Positions 45,938 to 56,509 of a stretch of DNA of 64,000 nucleotides are shown here, one piece after another. The position numbers and the translations under genes are program-made. The notes below the pieces were generated by a model. That model was not told where the DNA came from and ran no database searches. It saw only the letters and a program-made list of their open reading frames with translations. Positions within the stretch are counted from its first letter, which is position 1; every line of letters starts with the position of its first letter. This DNA is from Psychrobacter sp. LV10R520-6 (GTDB taxonomy: Bacteria; Pseudomonadota; Gammaproteobacteria; Pseudomonadales; Moraxellaceae), in assembly GCF_900182925.1 (NCBI RefSeq), contig NZ_LT900024.1:310001-374000 (forward strand). The letters run 5' to 3'.

Positions 45938-45979
45938 AAAAGCTGCCAGAGCTTAAATATCTTTGGCAGCTTTTTTTAT
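45935..45979. terminator. Bidirectional terminator between the hypothetical cluster and rluB
   Basis: AAAAAAGCTGCCA pairs with TGGCAGCTTTTTTT, with A and T runs on both sides. It serves both convergent transcripts. Confidence 0.85.
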
Positions 45980-46004
45980 TACGCAGCATTAGTATGCTGC
46001 TATT

Positions 46005-46940
46005 TTAACGTCGATTGTTGCGATCACTAGTGTTACGCGTACCACGATTGGCCGGTTTGGTACTATCGCTAGATTTTGGACCATCGCTAGGCTTGGGCTT
46101 TTTATTGTGGTTGCTGTCACTATGTCGAGCTTTAAGTGGCTTGTTTTTGATACGTTCCTGCTTGTCTTTAGCCACGCCGTGTAGACCCGTACCGTAGCGA
46201 GGACGTAAGTCTACCATGTCCGTTAAGGTATTAATGTCTTTCCTATCCAGCTCTAAAAAGCGACCGGTACGTAGCTCTTTTGGTAGCGCGATGCCGCCAT
46301 AGCTGGTTCGTAATAGACGGCTAACCTTGAGACCTTGTGACTCAAATAAACGGCGCACTTCACGGTTGCGACCTTCTTTGAGCTTGACGTGATACCACTT
46401 ATTGACCCCTTCGCCGCCACCTTCTTTGATATCTTCAAACTGTGCCATACCATCTTCTAGCTTGACTCCATTGGTCAGTGCACGGGTAATCTCTGATGTC
46501 ACTTCACCCAATACGCGTACGGCGTACTCACGGGTAACTTCATTAGAGGGGTGCATCAAGCGGTGTGCCATCTCGCCATCATTGGTAAATAACAACAGCC
46601 CTGTAGATTTGATATCTAAGCGGCCGACCATGACCCAGCGGTCGTGGGTCAATTTAGGCAAGCGTTCAAACACGGTTGGACGACCTTCTGGGTCGTTAGC
46701 CGAGCAAATCTCACCTTCAGGCTTGTAATAAGCCAATACCCGGCGACGCTTTTCATTCTCAGCGGTATATTTAATCTGACGGCCATCGACGCGAATCTCG
46801 TCGCCTTGCTCAACGCGATCACCAATGGTTGCAGGCGCATTGTTAACGGTTACACGACCCGATTTAATGACTTCTTCCATCTGACGGCGCGAGCCAAGTC
46901 CCATACGGGCGAGGGCTTTTTGTAATTTTTCATCTTTCAT
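46005..46940 (-). CDS. rluB: 23S rRNA pseudouridine synthase RluB
   Basis: This is a 311-residue RsuA/RluB-type pseudouridine synthase. An N-terminal S4 RNA-binding domain (LQKALARMGLGSRRQMEEVI) is followed by the catalytic segment VGRLDIKSTGLLLFTNDGEM, whose Asp is the active-site residue, and by KEGRNREVRRLFESQGL. The final 60 residues are basic, Asn/Ser-rich and probably disordered, as in many RluB proteins. The choice of RluB over RluE or RluF rests on this layout. AGGATATAATT precedes the ATG at 46940. Confidence 0.88.
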   Translation of the reverse strand: MKDEKLQKALARMGLGSRRQMEEVIKSGRVTVNNAPATIGDRVEQGDEIRVDGRQIKYTAENEKRRRVLAYYKPEGEICSANDPEGRPTVFERLPKLTHDRWVMVGRLDIKSTGLLLFTNDGEMAHRLMHPSNEVTREYAVRVLGEVTSEITRALTNGVKLEDGMAQFEDIKEGGGEGVNKWYHVKLKEGRNREVRRLFESQGLKVSRLLRTSYGGIALPKELRTGRFLELDRKDINTLTDMVDLRPRYGTGLHGVAKDKQERIKNKPLKARHSDSNHNKKPKPSDGPKSSDSTKPANRGTRNTSDRNNRR

Positions 46941-47148
46941 AATTATATCCTGGAGTCGGTTAGGGTTACATTTCTCAATGTACGAATTTTGGTAAATTAA
47001 TTTACAGCGGCTATTGTACGCTATTTGGCAGCATTTATACTAACTTGTTCTTTTTTTTGAGAAAAAGTAGCTATTAGGCATTAGGAGAGGTTATCAATTA
47101 GCATCTTCCTTAAGTACTAAACTATTTTATAGAGATAAATAATAACCC

Positions 47149-47179
47149 TTGATTAATTATTAACGACTTATGTTATGAT
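47149..47179 (+). promoter_or_regulatory. Candidate promoter of the polysaccharide operon
   Basis: TTGATT (47149-47154) and an extended -10 TGTTATGAT (hexamer 47174-47179) are spaced 19 bp apart. It lies in the 345-bp gap between rluB and wza. No JUMPstart-like element was recognised. Confidence 0.35.
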
Positions 47180-47214
47180 GCGGATTATTTTTGCTACTAA
47201 TGTAAAGCTAAGTT

Positions 47215-47251
47215 AATATTATAATGAGCTTACCCTTTATATTATAATATT
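47215..47251 (+). promoter_or_regulatory. AT-only hairpin in the wza leader
   Basis: AATATTATAAT (47215-47225) and its exact reverse complement (47241-47251) enclose 15 bases, 35 bases before the wza start and close to its ribosome-binding site. It may affect translation or bind a regulator. Confidence 0.45.
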
Positions 47252-47285
47252 TGCATTATCGTTGTGATTGATAAGGATTTCTCCT

Positions 47286-48359
47286 ATGCGACAGTCAACC
47301 AAGCTATTAAGTGCAGCAGGTTTAATACTTAGCAGTCTGCTTTCTGGCTGTGCCACCACCACCATTAACTCTGGATTACAAGCTGGCGACTTGCCTCCCA
47401 GTGGTTCATTTGTTGCAGAGAATGGCATACAGTTTGACGTACAGCCGTTGAGTTTGGCAACACTGCCGCCTAAGCAAGTGGTTCAACCCAGTAGTGACTT
47501 AGCACGCCTAGTAAGAACCTCTACTCGAGTGGATTACCGCATTGCTCAAAGCGACATTCTCAATGTTGTCCTTGTGGACTATCCAAACATCAATGCCTCA
47601 ACCTCGAGTCTAACAGTCGATCAGCAAGGCTTTGTTCAAATTCCTCTAATAGGTCGTATCAAAGCCAGCGGTATGAGTGTCCCGCAATTTACCGCAAATC
47701 TACGCGGGCAGTTGCAACGCTATCTAAAATATTCAGATCCCCAAGTAAAAGTTACCGACTATCGCGGCAATAAATTTATTGTTGATGGTGAAGTCAGTAA
47801 AATGGGCGAATTTAATATCACCGACGCCCCCGTGTCTCTTTATAGTGCCATTTCTATGGCAGGCGGGGTAACCGCTACTGGGGATTCAGACAACATCGTA
47901 TTGAATCGTAAAGGGACCAGTTACAACATAAACCTATCCTCACTTCGGCAAATAGGCTCATCGGCCAATCAAATTTATGTACAAGATGGCGACTCAATCC
48001 ACGTCAATACCCTAGACATTAATAAAGTATATGTCTTAGGTGAGTTTGGACAAGTCGCGCCTGTGCCTATCCTTGAGCAAGGATTGAATTTGGCTCAAGT
48101 ATTGGGGGAGTCTGCCGGTCTGAACGCCAATACCGCCAACGCTGCCAAAGTATACATCGTTCGTGACCATCCCAGTTACCCGCGTACCAACATCTACTAT
48201 GTGGACATGCAAACCATTACCAGCTTTCCATTAGCCAATCGTTTTGAGATGCGCCCCAATGACATTGTGTATGTTGATCCGACCGGCTTGACCCGTTGGA
48301 ATCGTGTTCTTAGTTCGTTGTTACCCTCTTCGTCGGCAATTAGAAGTTTTGGTCTCTAG
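47286..48359 (+). CDS. wza: Polysaccharide export outer-membrane lipoprotein Wza
   Basis: Wza forms the outer-membrane channel for capsule or exopolysaccharide. The 357-residue protein has a lipoprotein signal peptide with the lipobox LLSGC (Cys22 as mature N-terminus). The polysaccharide-export domain (YRIAQSDILNVVLVDYP) and SLBB-type repeats (FIVDGEVSKMGEFNI, YVLGEFGQVAPVPI) follow. I start at the ATG at 47286, with AAGGA 8 bases before it. It is the first gene of the long polysaccharide locus, followed by wzb after 28 bases. Confidence 0.92.
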   Translation: MRQSTKLLSAAGLILSSLLSGCATTTINSGLQAGDLPPSGSFVAENGIQFDVQPLSLATLPPKQVVQPSSDLARLVRTSTRVDYRIAQSDILNVVLVDYPNINASTSSLTVDQQGFVQIPLIGRIKASGMSVPQFTANLRGQLQRYLKYSDPQVKVTDYRGNKFIVDGEVSKMGEFNITDAPVSLYSAISMAGGVTATGDSDNIVLNRKGTSYNINLSSLRQIGSSANQIYVQDGDSIHVNTLDINKVYVLGEFGQVAPVPILEQGLNLAQVLGESAGLNANTANAAKVYIVRDHPSYPRTNIYYVDMQTITSFPLANRFEMRPNDIVYVDPTGLTRWNRVLSSLLPSSSAIRSFGL

Positions 48360-48387
48360 GTAGATACACATTAGGTAGATACGTATT

Positions 48388-48819
48388 ATGAGTTTTAATA
48401 ACATCTTAGTGGTCTGCGTGGGCAATATTTGTCGCAGTCCAATAGCGGCTGCACTCTTAATGAACCATTATCCACAAAAGCATATTGATTCTGCTGGTTT
48501 ATCGGCCGTCGTCGGCCATGCTGCTGATTCAAAAGCGCAAGAGGTAATGACAGCCCGCAATATAGATATGTCTGACCATATCGCTAAGCAAATAAGCGAA
48601 GAGTTGGTCATGACAGCCGATCTAATATTTACGATGTCAGAGAGCCAAACCAAATGGATCGAAGATCGCTGGCCGCATTGCCGCGGTAAAACCTTTAGGA
48701 TTGGTCATTGGATTGACAAAGATATTGCCGATCCTTATCAGCACGATAAATCAGCATTTGAGACTGCCGAAAAAGATATCGTTGATAGTCTTGAGCGGTG
48801 GACTGATAAAATCAGCTAA
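48388..48819 (+). CDS. wzb: Low-molecular-weight protein tyrosine phosphatase Wzb
   Basis: Wzb removes phosphate from the tyrosine kinase Wzc, a cycle needed for capsule assembly. The 143-residue protein has the active-site loop CVGNICRSP (CX5R-S) at residues 11-19 and the DPYQHD general-acid region near residue 114. The start is ATG at 48388. It sits between wza and wzc, the usual order. Confidence 0.93.
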   Translation: MSFNNILVVCVGNICRSPIAAALLMNHYPQKHIDSAGLSAVVGHAADSKAQEVMTARNIDMSDHIAKQISEELVMTADLIFTMSESQTKWIEDRWPHCRGKTFRIGHWIDKDIADPYQHDKSAFETAEKDIVDSLERWTDKIS

Positions 48820-48850
48820 ACGACTACCATTAAGTGATGAATATATAGTT

Positions 48851-51082
48851 ATGAATACAGATGCGAATAACCTATCGAAGCCTGCGGCAGAAAACAATAA
48901 TGATATTGATTTATTAGCTTTGTTATCGGTATTTTTACGTGGCTGGAAAACCATACTCTTTTTGGCTTTGTTGGGTGTGCTTATAGGTGTGCTATACAGC
49001 CGCTATGAGAATCCTACTTTTAAGTCAGATGCTCTGATACAGATTGAGGAGCAGTCACAAGGCGTTTCATCAGCACTAGGTTCAAGTAATCTGGTGTCGT
49101 CAAATTCTGGCCCGGCTCAGACAGAAGCACAGTTAATAAAGTCACGTATGGTACTAGAGCCAGTGGTTGACCTGTTACACTTAGGTATTCGGTTAAGTGA
49201 TCCTACCGTCAACGGCTTAGATAGAATAAAAAGCAACCATACCAGTACTCAACTAAGTACCCCTAAAGGAGTACTGTTAGAGACTGAAGACGGCCGAGTG
49301 CAAGTCAGTCAATTTGAGGTCTCACAAGCATACTTGGATCGGTCTTTTACCTTAGTGAGATCCGGCTCTGATGCTGATGGGGGTTTTACACTTAGCAATG
49401 GCCTTGATGATTTTAAGGGACAACTGAACCAACCACATCGCTTTAGAGGCTCAAACGGTATCATTCAAATCACAGTGAATGACTTACCCGCTAGCAACCA
49501 CCCTATCAATATTGCCAAACAGTCACTACAGAATACCACAGATGCTATAAACGGGGCTTTGACAGTAACGGAAATCGGTGGAGATACCGGTATTCTCCAG
49601 CTGTCACTGATTGGCTCGAATCAGCAACAAGTGAGTTTAATACTAAGGCAGATTATTGTGTCTTATATTGATCAAAACCAATCTCGAGGCTCTGAGGAAA
49701 CCACCAAAACCATTAAGTTTATGGAAACCCAAATACCTTTATTAAAGCAAAAGCTGGAAGCTTCTGAAGCCGTCTTTAATAAGTTCCGTGAAGAGTCTGG
49801 CACCATCGATATTGGTCAAGAAGCAGGAATTTTAGTGGGACAAAGCGCTGAAATTGATTCTCAAGTTAATGAGCTCAAGCTTAAAAAAGCAGATTTGACC
49901 ACTTACTATACCGAAGAGCATCCACTGGTCATTCAAATAAACGATCAAATTGAAGTCTTGAACAATAGGCAACAAGAAATAGAAGATAGAGTGGCAGATT
50001 TACCTGAGATACAAAGAGAGTTTCTAAAATTATCTGAAGATACGGGTATTAATAGAGAAATTTATCTCACCATGCTCAAAAATTATCAACAACTAAAAAT
50101 TGTTAAAGCAGGTCAAATTGGTTACGCCCGTATTATTGACCTGCCTATCAGTACCTATCGGACTATCGCCCCTAAGAAGCAACGGATAGTAATGCTAGCG
50201 ACATTATCGGGGCTAATGCTGGGAATATTGTTGGTATTCCTTAGAAGCTTGCTCAGAAACACGGTCAAGGACCCTGATCGTGTAGAAGCAAAAACAGGGA
50301 TACCGGTGATTGCCACGATTCCGCGCTCACCATCGCTATCCCGGCTGTCAAAGAATAAAAAAGTGCCAAATCGACTGCTGGCTTATGCTGACCATAATAG
50401 CTTAAGCTATGAAGCCATAAAAAGTTTAAGAACACACTTGATGTTCGGCATGCCCACAGAAGGCAAGGCCGGCCAGCGTGCTAAGGTAATACTTATTTCA
50501 GGTGAAAGCCCAGGGGTAGGCAAATCATTTATCTCTGCCAACCTAACAGAGGTATTTGCCCAACTCGATAAAAAAGTCTTGATCATAGATGCAGACATGC
50601 GCCTAGGCGAGTTGCATAAGATGTTTAATATGGAGCAAAATAACGGGCTGGCAGATTATTTATCGCAGAGCAATGGTAGCGAGCAAGTAGATAACACATT
50701 AGCTACCTTTATCCATCCTACTACTATGGATCATATTGACCTTATGCCCAGAGGTCAGCAGCCACACAATCCAACCTCACTGCTAGCGGGTGATAAGTTT
50801 GGTGGCTTGATGGCGCAGCTGAATGCTCATTATGATTATATTATTATAGATTCTCCGCCTATTTTGTCGGCTTCAGATGCCGTGATACTGTCACAATATG
50901 CTGATAAAGTGCTGATGGTCACTCGATATAACAAATCGATAGAGGGACAGTTGGTTTACGCGATCAACCAATTGACCAAAGCACAGGTGCAAGTCGATGG
51001 TATTATCCTTAATGATGTACAACAAGGCGTTATGGATAAATATAGCTATCACTATAGTTATGCGTATGGCCATAATAAGTAG
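48851..51082 (+). CDS. wzc: Polysaccharide co-polymerase and tyrosine autokinase Wzc
   Basis: Wzc is an inner-membrane chain-length regulator and BY-kinase. The 743-residue protein has a first membrane helix (about residues 36-53), a large periplasmic Wzz-like domain with coiled coils, and a second helix near residue 445. The cytoplasmic kinase has Walker A GESPGVGKSFISA, Walker A' VLIIDADMRLG and Walker B YIIIDSPPI. The C-terminus is a tyrosine cluster (KYSYHYSYAYGHNK), the autophosphorylation site. The ATG at 48851 is used; an upstream frame to 48701 overlaps wzb. Confidence 0.93.
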   Translation: MNTDANNLSKPAAENNNDIDLLALLSVFLRGWKTILFLALLGVLIGVLYSRYENPTFKSDALIQIEEQSQGVSSALGSSNLVSSNSGPAQTEAQLIKSRMVLEPVVDLLHLGIRLSDPTVNGLDRIKSNHTSTQLSTPKGVLLETEDGRVQVSQFEVSQAYLDRSFTLVRSGSDADGGFTLSNGLDDFKGQLNQPHRFRGSNGIIQITVNDLPASNHPINIAKQSLQNTTDAINGALTVTEIGGDTGILQLSLIGSNQQQVSLILRQIIVSYIDQNQSRGSEETTKTIKFMETQIPLLKQKLEASEAVFNKFREESGTIDIGQEAGILVGQSAEIDSQVNELKLKKADLTTYYTEEHPLVIQINDQIEVLNNRQQEIEDRVADLPEIQREFLKLSEDTGINREIYLTMLKNYQQLKIVKAGQIGYARIIDLPISTYRTIAPKKQRIVMLATLSGLMLGILLVFLRSLLRNTVKDPDRVEAKTGIPVIATIPRSPSLSRLSKNKKVPNRLLAYADHNSLSYEAIKSLRTHLMFGMPTEGKAGQRAKVILISGESPGVGKSFISANLTEVFAQLDKKVLIIDADMRLGELHKMFNMEQNNGLADYLSQSNGSEQVDNTLATFIHPTTMDHIDLMPRGQQPHNPTSLLAGDKFGGLMAQLNAHYDYIIIDSPPILSASDAVILSQYADKVLMVTRYNKSIEGQLVYAINQLTKAQVQVDGIILNDVQQGVMDKYSYHYSYAYGHNK

Positions 51083-51154
51083 CTGTTGCATCGATTAGTA
51101 ACTGTTACATTAATGGGTAATATTTTTCAACGGGACAGTATTTAAAAGGGCGCT

Positions 51155-52432
51155 ATGACAAACATTAATAATATTAAGATAGCGGTGATTGGTCTTGGCT
51201 ATGTGGGTCTACCGCTCGCTGTTGAGTTTGGTAAGCACCATTCAGTCATTGGTTTTGATATTAATACTAACCGTATCAATGAGTTAAAGTCAGGCACCGA
51301 TCATACGCTAGAAGTCAGTAATGAAGAGCTAGCACAGGCCACACAGTTGAGCTATAGCTCGGATATTGCCGCGCTAAAAGACTGTAACTTTTTTATTGTC
51401 ACGGTCCCGACGCCTATCGACGACTATAAGCAGCCCGACTTGACGCCATTAATAATGGCATCAAGGGCTATTGGTGGTTTGCTCAAAAAAGACGATATTG
51501 TGGTCTATGAATCAACCGTCTATCCTGGTGCCACTGAGGAAGTCTGTATCCCTGTATTAGAGCAAGTCTCTGGATTGATCTTTAATCAAGACTTTTATGC
51601 CGGCTACAGCCCTGAGCGTATCAACCCTGGTGACAAAGAGCACCGCGTTACTAATATTCTAAAAGTTACCGCAGGCTCTACTCCTGAAGTCGCAGACTTC
51701 GTTGATGAGGTATACAACTTAATTATTACCGCAGGTACCCACAAAGCACCAAGTATCAAAGTAGCAGAAGCGGCCAAAGTCATCGAAAATACCCAAAGAG
51801 ATGTCAATATTGCGCTAATCAATGAGTTAGCGGTTATCTTTAATAAGATGAATATAGATACCGAAGCGGTACTAGAAGCCGCCGGTACCAAATGGAACTT
51901 CTTGCCATTTCGCCCAGGACTAGTGGGGGGGCACTGTATCGGGGTCGATCCTTATTATTTAACTCATAAAGCACAGGCCATCGGCTATAACCCAGAGATT
52001 ATTCTCGCTGGACGTCGCTTGAATGACAGCATGGGTGAGTACGTGGTCACCCAATTAGTCAAGACCATGATCAAAAAACGTATTCAAGTCGAAGGCGCGA
52101 AGGTACTAATCCTGGGGCTTAGCTTTAAAGAAAACTGCCCAGATGTACGTAATACTAAAGTAATCGATATCGTGAATGAGTTACAAGAATATAATATTGA
52201 AGTCGATGTTTATGACCCTTGGGTGAATACGGCTGAAGCCCAGCGCGAATACAACATCACTCCTGTGAGTGAACCAGTAGTGAATGATTACGACGGCATC
52301 ATCTTAGCCGTCGCCCATCACCAGTTTGTGCAAATGGGAATAGACAACATTCGTGCCCTTGGCAAAGACGAGCATGTCCTCTATGATCTAAAATATGTCT
52401 TTGCTAAAGATAAGACCGATATCCGACTATAA
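51155..52432 (+). CDS. tviB: UDP-N-acetyl-sugar 6-dehydrogenase, TviB/WbpA type
   Basis: This 425-residue nucleotide-sugar dehydrogenase has [15 protein letters not shown] at residues 13-27, [24 protein letters not shown] and the catalytic-cysteine segment [13 protein letters not shown] near residue 262. The pattern matches the Vi-antigen enzyme TviB. It would oxidise UDP-GlcNAc to UDP-GlcNAcA. The TviC-like epimerase follows immediately, giving UDP-GalNAcA as a likely building block. The start is ATG at 51155. Confidence 0.88.
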   Translation: MTNINNIKIAVIGLGYVGLPLAVEFGKHHSVIGFDINTNRINELKSGTDHTLEVSNEELAQATQLSYSSDIAALKDCNFFIVTVPTPIDDYKQPDLTPLIMASRAIGGLLKKDDIVVYESTVYPGATEEVCIPVLEQVSGLIFNQDFYAGYSPERINPGDKEHRVTNILKVTAGSTPEVADFVDEVYNLIITAGTHKAPSIKVAEAAKVIENTQRDVNIALINELAVIFNKMNIDTEAVLEAAGTKWNFLPFRPGLVGGHCIGVDPYYLTHKAQAIGYNPEIILAGRRLNDSMGEYVVTQLVKTMIKKRIQVEGAKVLILGLSFKENCPDVRNTKVIDIVNELQEYNIEVDVYDPWVNTAEAQREYNITPVSEPVVNDYDGIILAVAHHQFVQMGIDNIRALGKDEHVLYDLKYVFAKDKTDIRL

Positions 52433-52470
52433 ATATTGAGTTCATATGATAAGCAATTGGGAAAATAATA

Positions 52471-53505
52471 ATGATACAGACACAGACAGCCTATGAACAA
52501 ATTAAGCAAACACTGGCAAATGAGCCAAAAACCTGGCTGGTCACTGGGGTAGCCGGGTTTATAGGATCGAACTTACTCGAGACTTTACTACTGCTTAACC
52601 AAAAGGTAGTGGGTTTAGATAACTTCGCTACAGGCTTTCAGCATAATTTAGATGAAGTACAAAGTCTAGTGAGTGCGCAACAATGGCAGAATTTTACCTT
52701 TATAGAGGGCGATATTCGTAATCTTAAAGATTGCCAAGCGGCGTGTACCGGTGTGGACTATGTCTTGCATCAAGCGGCCTTAGGCTCGGTACCGCGCTCT
52801 ATCGCTGATCCTATTGCTACTAATGAGACCAATATCTCCGGCTTTTTAAATATGCTAACGGCAGCCCGTGATGCCCAGGTATCAAGCTTCACCTATGCGG
52901 CCAGTAGTTCAACCTATGGTGACCATCCTGCGCTACCAAAAGTCGAGGACGCTATTGGCAACCCGCTATCGCCCTATGCAGTCACTAAGTACGTCAATGA
53001 GCTCTATGCCGATGTGTTTGCTCGCACTTATGACTTCAATACCATTGGTTTGCGTTATTTTAATGTGTTTGGCAAACGCCAAACCCCCGATGGTGCCTAT
53101 GCCGCAGTGATTCCTAAGTGGACGGCTGCTATGATTCAGGATGATAAAGTATTTATCAATGGTGATGGTGACACCAGTCGTGATTTTAATTTTATTGAAA
53201 ACGCGGTACAGGCCAATATTTTGGCAGCAACCGCAAATAGTGACGCTAAGAATCAAGTTTACAACGTGGCAGTCGGTGGACGTACGACGTTGAACACTTT
53301 ATTTACCGCCTTAAAAGAAAGTCTAAGTAAAAATGGGGTGAGCTATAACCAAGAGCCTGTCTATCAAGACTTTCGTGCTGGCGATGTGCGCCACAGCCAA
53401 GCAGACATTAGCAAAATTCAAACCCGATTGGGTTATGATCCGCAGTTTGATATTATCCAAGGCATTGAGAAATCAATGCCTTGGTATGTACAGTCTTTAG
53501 CTTAA
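52471..53505 (+). CDS. tviC: UDP-N-acetylglucosaminuronate 4-epimerase, TviC/WbpP type
   Basis: This 344-residue extended SDR epimerase has [19 protein letters not shown] near residue 19, [15 protein letters not shown] near residue 95, the catalytic [11 protein letters not shown] (YxxxK) near residue 170, and [10 protein letters not shown]. An N-terminal extension of about 18 residues is typical of WbpP and TviC. With the preceding dehydrogenase it should make UDP-GalNAcA; WbpP-like enzymes can also act on UDP-GlcNAc. It starts 38 bases after tviB. Confidence 0.87.
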   Translation: MIQTQTAYEQIKQTLANEPKTWLVTGVAGFIGSNLLETLLLLNQKVVGLDNFATGFQHNLDEVQSLVSAQQWQNFTFIEGDIRNLKDCQAACTGVDYVLHQAALGSVPRSIADPIATNETNISGFLNMLTAARDAQVSSFTYAASSSTYGDHPALPKVEDAIGNPLSPYAVTKYVNELYADVFARTYDFNTIGLRYFNVFGKRQTPDGAYAAVIPKWTAAMIQDDKVFINGDGDTSRDFNFIENAVQANILAATANSDAKNQVYNVAVGGRTTLNTLFTALKESLSKNGVSYNQEPVYQDFRAGDVRHSQADISKIQTRLGYDPQFDIIQGIEKSMPWYVQSLA

Positions 53506-53524
53506 TTTTGATAGTGGGATTTAT

Positions 53525-55324
53525 ATGTTTAAGATGATTAGGCAGCTTTTCTCATTGCTTTCCCCTCGGCAAGTAAAGCAGTTTTATATCTTGCAAGTGC
53601 TGGTAGTGGTCATGGCTTTTACTGAGTTGTTGGGTATTGCCTCTATAGCGCCCTTTATGGCTCTAGTCGGTGATATTTCTATACTAGAAAAAAGTAATGT
53701 CTTTGCAGAATTGTATCAAATGTCTGGCTTAACAGATCCTATGGATTTTGTGTTTTATACCGGTCTACTGGTACTGGTAGCTTTAACAGTTTCTACCCTA
53801 GTGTCTATGTTTACAATCTGGAAGTTATCACTCTATGGCGCTAGTGTAGGGATTGAAATTGCGGATCGTCTTTATGCTTATTATATGCAAGAGGACTGGC
53901 AGTTTCATGCCAGTGGTAGTAGTGCCCAATTGACTAAGCAAGTATCTACAGAAGCGATGCGCATAACGGGTGGAATAATACAGCCACTGATGCAAATGAA
54001 TGCCAAAGTGGTTTTAGCGGTCCTTATAGCTGTCAGTATCTTAATTTATAACCCGGTTATAGCGATAGTTGGTTTATTAATATTTGCCATGGCCTATTTT
54101 TTACTTTATAAGCTGGTCCGTAACAAGCTAGTCTCCAATGGTCAAAAGATATCTCAAGTCTCTACTGCTCGCTTTAGGTTAATGAACGAAGGCTTTGGTG
54201 GCATTAAAGATGTCTTGCTGCTTAATCGTAGCCATGACTTTGTCAAACGTTTTGAAGAAAGTGGCACCATTTATGCTCGCGCGTTAGGATTAAATGCCGG
54301 TATAAGTCAAGTGCCGCGCTATTTTATGGAGCTGATAGCTTTTGGTAGCATGATTGGATTAGTACTACTACTGATTCAATGGCATGACGGCAATCTAGGG
54401 GCGGTACTGCCAATTTTAGCCGTTTACGCTCTAGCGGCATTCAAATTACTGCCTGCTTTACAGCAAATTTATTCTAGCGTGGCACAAATTAAAGGAAATA
54501 TAGCGGCGTTTGAAGCGGTCAAAGAAGACCTAGAACAGTCTCTTGATCATAAAAACTCTGTTACTGAAGCAACCATACCCATACGTAAAGATCTAAAGGA
54601 AAAAATTACTTTAAGCGATATTAAGTTTGGTTATCCTGGCAAACCAAAACCTGCTGTCAATGGGGTCACTATGACTATTCCTGCTAATAGCGTGGTCGGT
54701 TTAGTAGGATCGACTGGTTCTGGAAAGTCTACCTTAATAGACTTATTACTTGGTTTGCTAACGCCACAAAGTGGTCAGTTAACTATAGATGATACTTGCA
54801 TTACTACTGAAAATAAACGCGCTTGGCAGAACACATTAGGCTTCGTCCCGCAAAGTATTTTCTTAAGTGAAGGCACTATTGCTGAAAATATTGCTTTTGG
54901 TTTACCTGCCGCAGACATCGATATAGAGCAAGTAAACAAAACACTCAAACTTGCTCATCTAACAGAGCTGGTTGAACAGCTTCCGGATGGCGTAAACACA
55001 AAAGTAGGCGAGCGAGGGGTACAGCTGTCTGGTGGCCAACGTCAGCGTATTGGTATTGCGCGAGCACTTTACCATGAAGCAAAGGTCCTGGTGTTTGATG
55101 AAGCAACCAGTGCCTTAGATGGCATTACAGAAAAAATAATCATGGATGCTATACATGACTTTAGCGGTCAAAAGACTATAATCATGATCGCTCATCGTCT
55201 GAAGACTGTACAGAAATGTGACATTATTTATTTAATGGATCAAGGAAAAATAGTGGATCAAGGCACATATAAAGAACTGGTAGAAAAGAACTCTCAGTTT
55301 AAAGAAATGGCGGAGCATGCTTAA
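53525..55324 (+). CDS. ABC-type oligosaccharide flippase, PglK-like
   Basis: The 599-residue half-transporter has six hydrophobic helices in its first 330 residues and a nucleotide-binding domain with Walker A GSTGSGKSTLIDLLLG, signature LSGGQRQRIGIARAL and Walker B VLVFDEATSALD. The N-terminus (LLSPRQVKQFY, FTELLGIASIAPFM) resembles PglK, which flips lipid-linked glycans. In this locus it may replace a Wzx flippase. Start ATG at 53525. Confidence 0.82.
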   Translation: MFKMIRQLFSLLSPRQVKQFYILQVLVVVMAFTELLGIASIAPFMALVGDISILEKSNVFAELYQMSGLTDPMDFVFYTGLLVLVALTVSTLVSMFTIWKLSLYGASVGIEIADRLYAYYMQEDWQFHASGSSAQLTKQVSTEAMRITGGIIQPLMQMNAKVVLAVLIAVSILIYNPVIAIVGLLIFAMAYFLLYKLVRNKLVSNGQKISQVSTARFRLMNEGFGGIKDVLLLNRSHDFVKRFEESGTIYARALGLNAGISQVPRYFMELIAFGSMIGLVLLLIQWHDGNLGAVLPILAVYALAAFKLLPALQQIYSSVAQIKGNIAAFEAVKEDLEQSLDHKNSVTEATIPIRKDLKEKITLSDIKFGYPGKPKPAVNGVTMTIPANSVVGLVGSTGSGKSTLIDLLLGLLTPQSGQLTIDDTCITTENKRAWQNTLGFVPQSIFLSEGTIAENIAFGLPAADIDIEQVNKTLKLAHLTELVEQLPDGVNTKVGERGVQLSGGQRQRIGIARALYHEAKVLVFDEATSALDGITEKIIMDAIHDFSGQKTIIMIAHRLKTVQKCDIIYLMDQGKIVDQGTYKELVEKNSQFKEMAEHA

Positions 55325-55351
55325 TCTTGAAAGACTTTGCGTATAACCAAA

Positions 55352-56509
55352 ATGACTAATGAGATAGAAATGGCGCATATATTTAAAGAACCAACTGAGA
55401 GTGCAAAAGGAATCATAGTTTTTACGCATAAGGAGTTTTCTTCCTTTAGTAAACGCTTGAAGGTAAGCAAGTCAGATTTATTTAGGCCGTCTAAATTATT
55501 AAAAAAGCAATTATCCAGTCTTTCTCTTAAACATAAGTTTGAAAGTAAATTAGAAGATATAAGTAAGAACTATTACATAGGAGTACATTGGGGCTCTTAC
55601 TCAAAGGATATCTATTCTCCTAAGTGGGTAGATTTTCATATGACAGCTAAAGGAACAACAACATTTGTTAATCATTCATATATTATACCTTTAAATTCAG
55701 CTAACTTTACTCCTAGAGTTATGAAGAACGAAAACGAAAAAAAGTATTGGGACATAATATGTGTTGCCAAAAATGATAATAAAAAAAATTATCCGCAATT
55801 AATGAAGGCAGTAAGAAGGATTTATGATTCAGGTTATAATTATAAAATTTTATTTATCATTGCTTCAAATATAAATGAAGCAAAAAATAGCTATTATACT
55901 AATATTCTCGATGATTACTATAAGCTCTTTACAGCAAAAGAAAGAGAAAACTTCACAATTATAAAAACACATCCAGAAACGGGCTTTCAAGGCTTTTCAT
56001 ATACCTTTTTGTCTCATCTTTATAACCAGTCTAAAGTATTTACAATATTTTCACAAAGAGAAGGAGAATGTCGTGTCATAAAAGAAGCTCAGCTTTGTGG
56101 TTTACCTATTGTCGTTAAGTCAGATTTAGAAGGTGGTGGGCGAGATTATTTAAATAGTAAAAACTCTGTTTACTTCGATAACTACGAAAAAGCACATGAG
56201 GCTTTAATTTATACAGTAAAAAACTATAGTGATTTTAGGATTGAAACTACTATTTTGGAACAAGAAATTGGTGAGATGGCTTCCATATTAAAACTGCATA
56301 GTTCCTTTAATATATTGTATGAAAAAAATAGTGAAGTTTATGATGAGATTCTATTTAATACTGATAACTTAAACAGAAGATTACCTGCACATTATTTCGA
56401 TGAGTCAATATCTTGGGCTAGCGAAAATAACTTTAGGTTCTCTACAGCAGATATAGTAAGTAGCAAAATGTTTAGTGATTTCTGCAGTGAGTTAAAATCG
56501 GAGTCTTAA
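55352..56509 (+). CDS. Glycosyltransferase, GT-B type
   Basis: This AT-rich gene encodes about 385 residues. The C-terminal half has a GT4-like donor-binding segment: FSQREGECRVIKEAQLCGLP, then GGRDYLNS and SVYFDNYEKA. The N-terminal half (WGSYSKDIYSPKWVDFHMTA, HSYIIPL) gives no further clue. It probably adds one sugar to the lipid-linked repeat unit; donor and acceptor are unknown. I prefer ATG 55352; a TTG at 55337 and an ATG further in are also possible, and no clear ribosome-binding site decides. Confidence 0.7.
   Translation: MTNEIEMAHIFKEPTESAKGIIVFTHKEFSSFSKRLKVSKSDLFRPSKLLKKQLSSLSLKHKFESKLEDISKNYYIGVHWGSYSKDIYSPKWVDFHMTAKGTTTFVNHSYIIPLNSANFTPRVMKNENEKKYWDIICVAKNDNKKNYPQLMKAVRRIYDSGYNYKILFIIASNINEAKNSYYTNILDDYYKLFTAKERENFTIIKTHPETGFQGFSYTFLSHLYNQSKVFTIFSQREGECRVIKEAQLCGLPIVVKSDLEGGGRDYLNSKNSVYFDNYEKAHEALIYTVKNYSDFRIETTILEQEIGEMASILKLHSSFNILYEKNSEVYDEILFNTDNLNRRLPAHYFDESISWASENNFRFSTADIVSSKMFSDFCSELKSES

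Noticed and set aside
46941..47285. JUMPstart/ops element before the capsule operon
   Set aside because: No GGCGGTAG-type motif was found in this gap.
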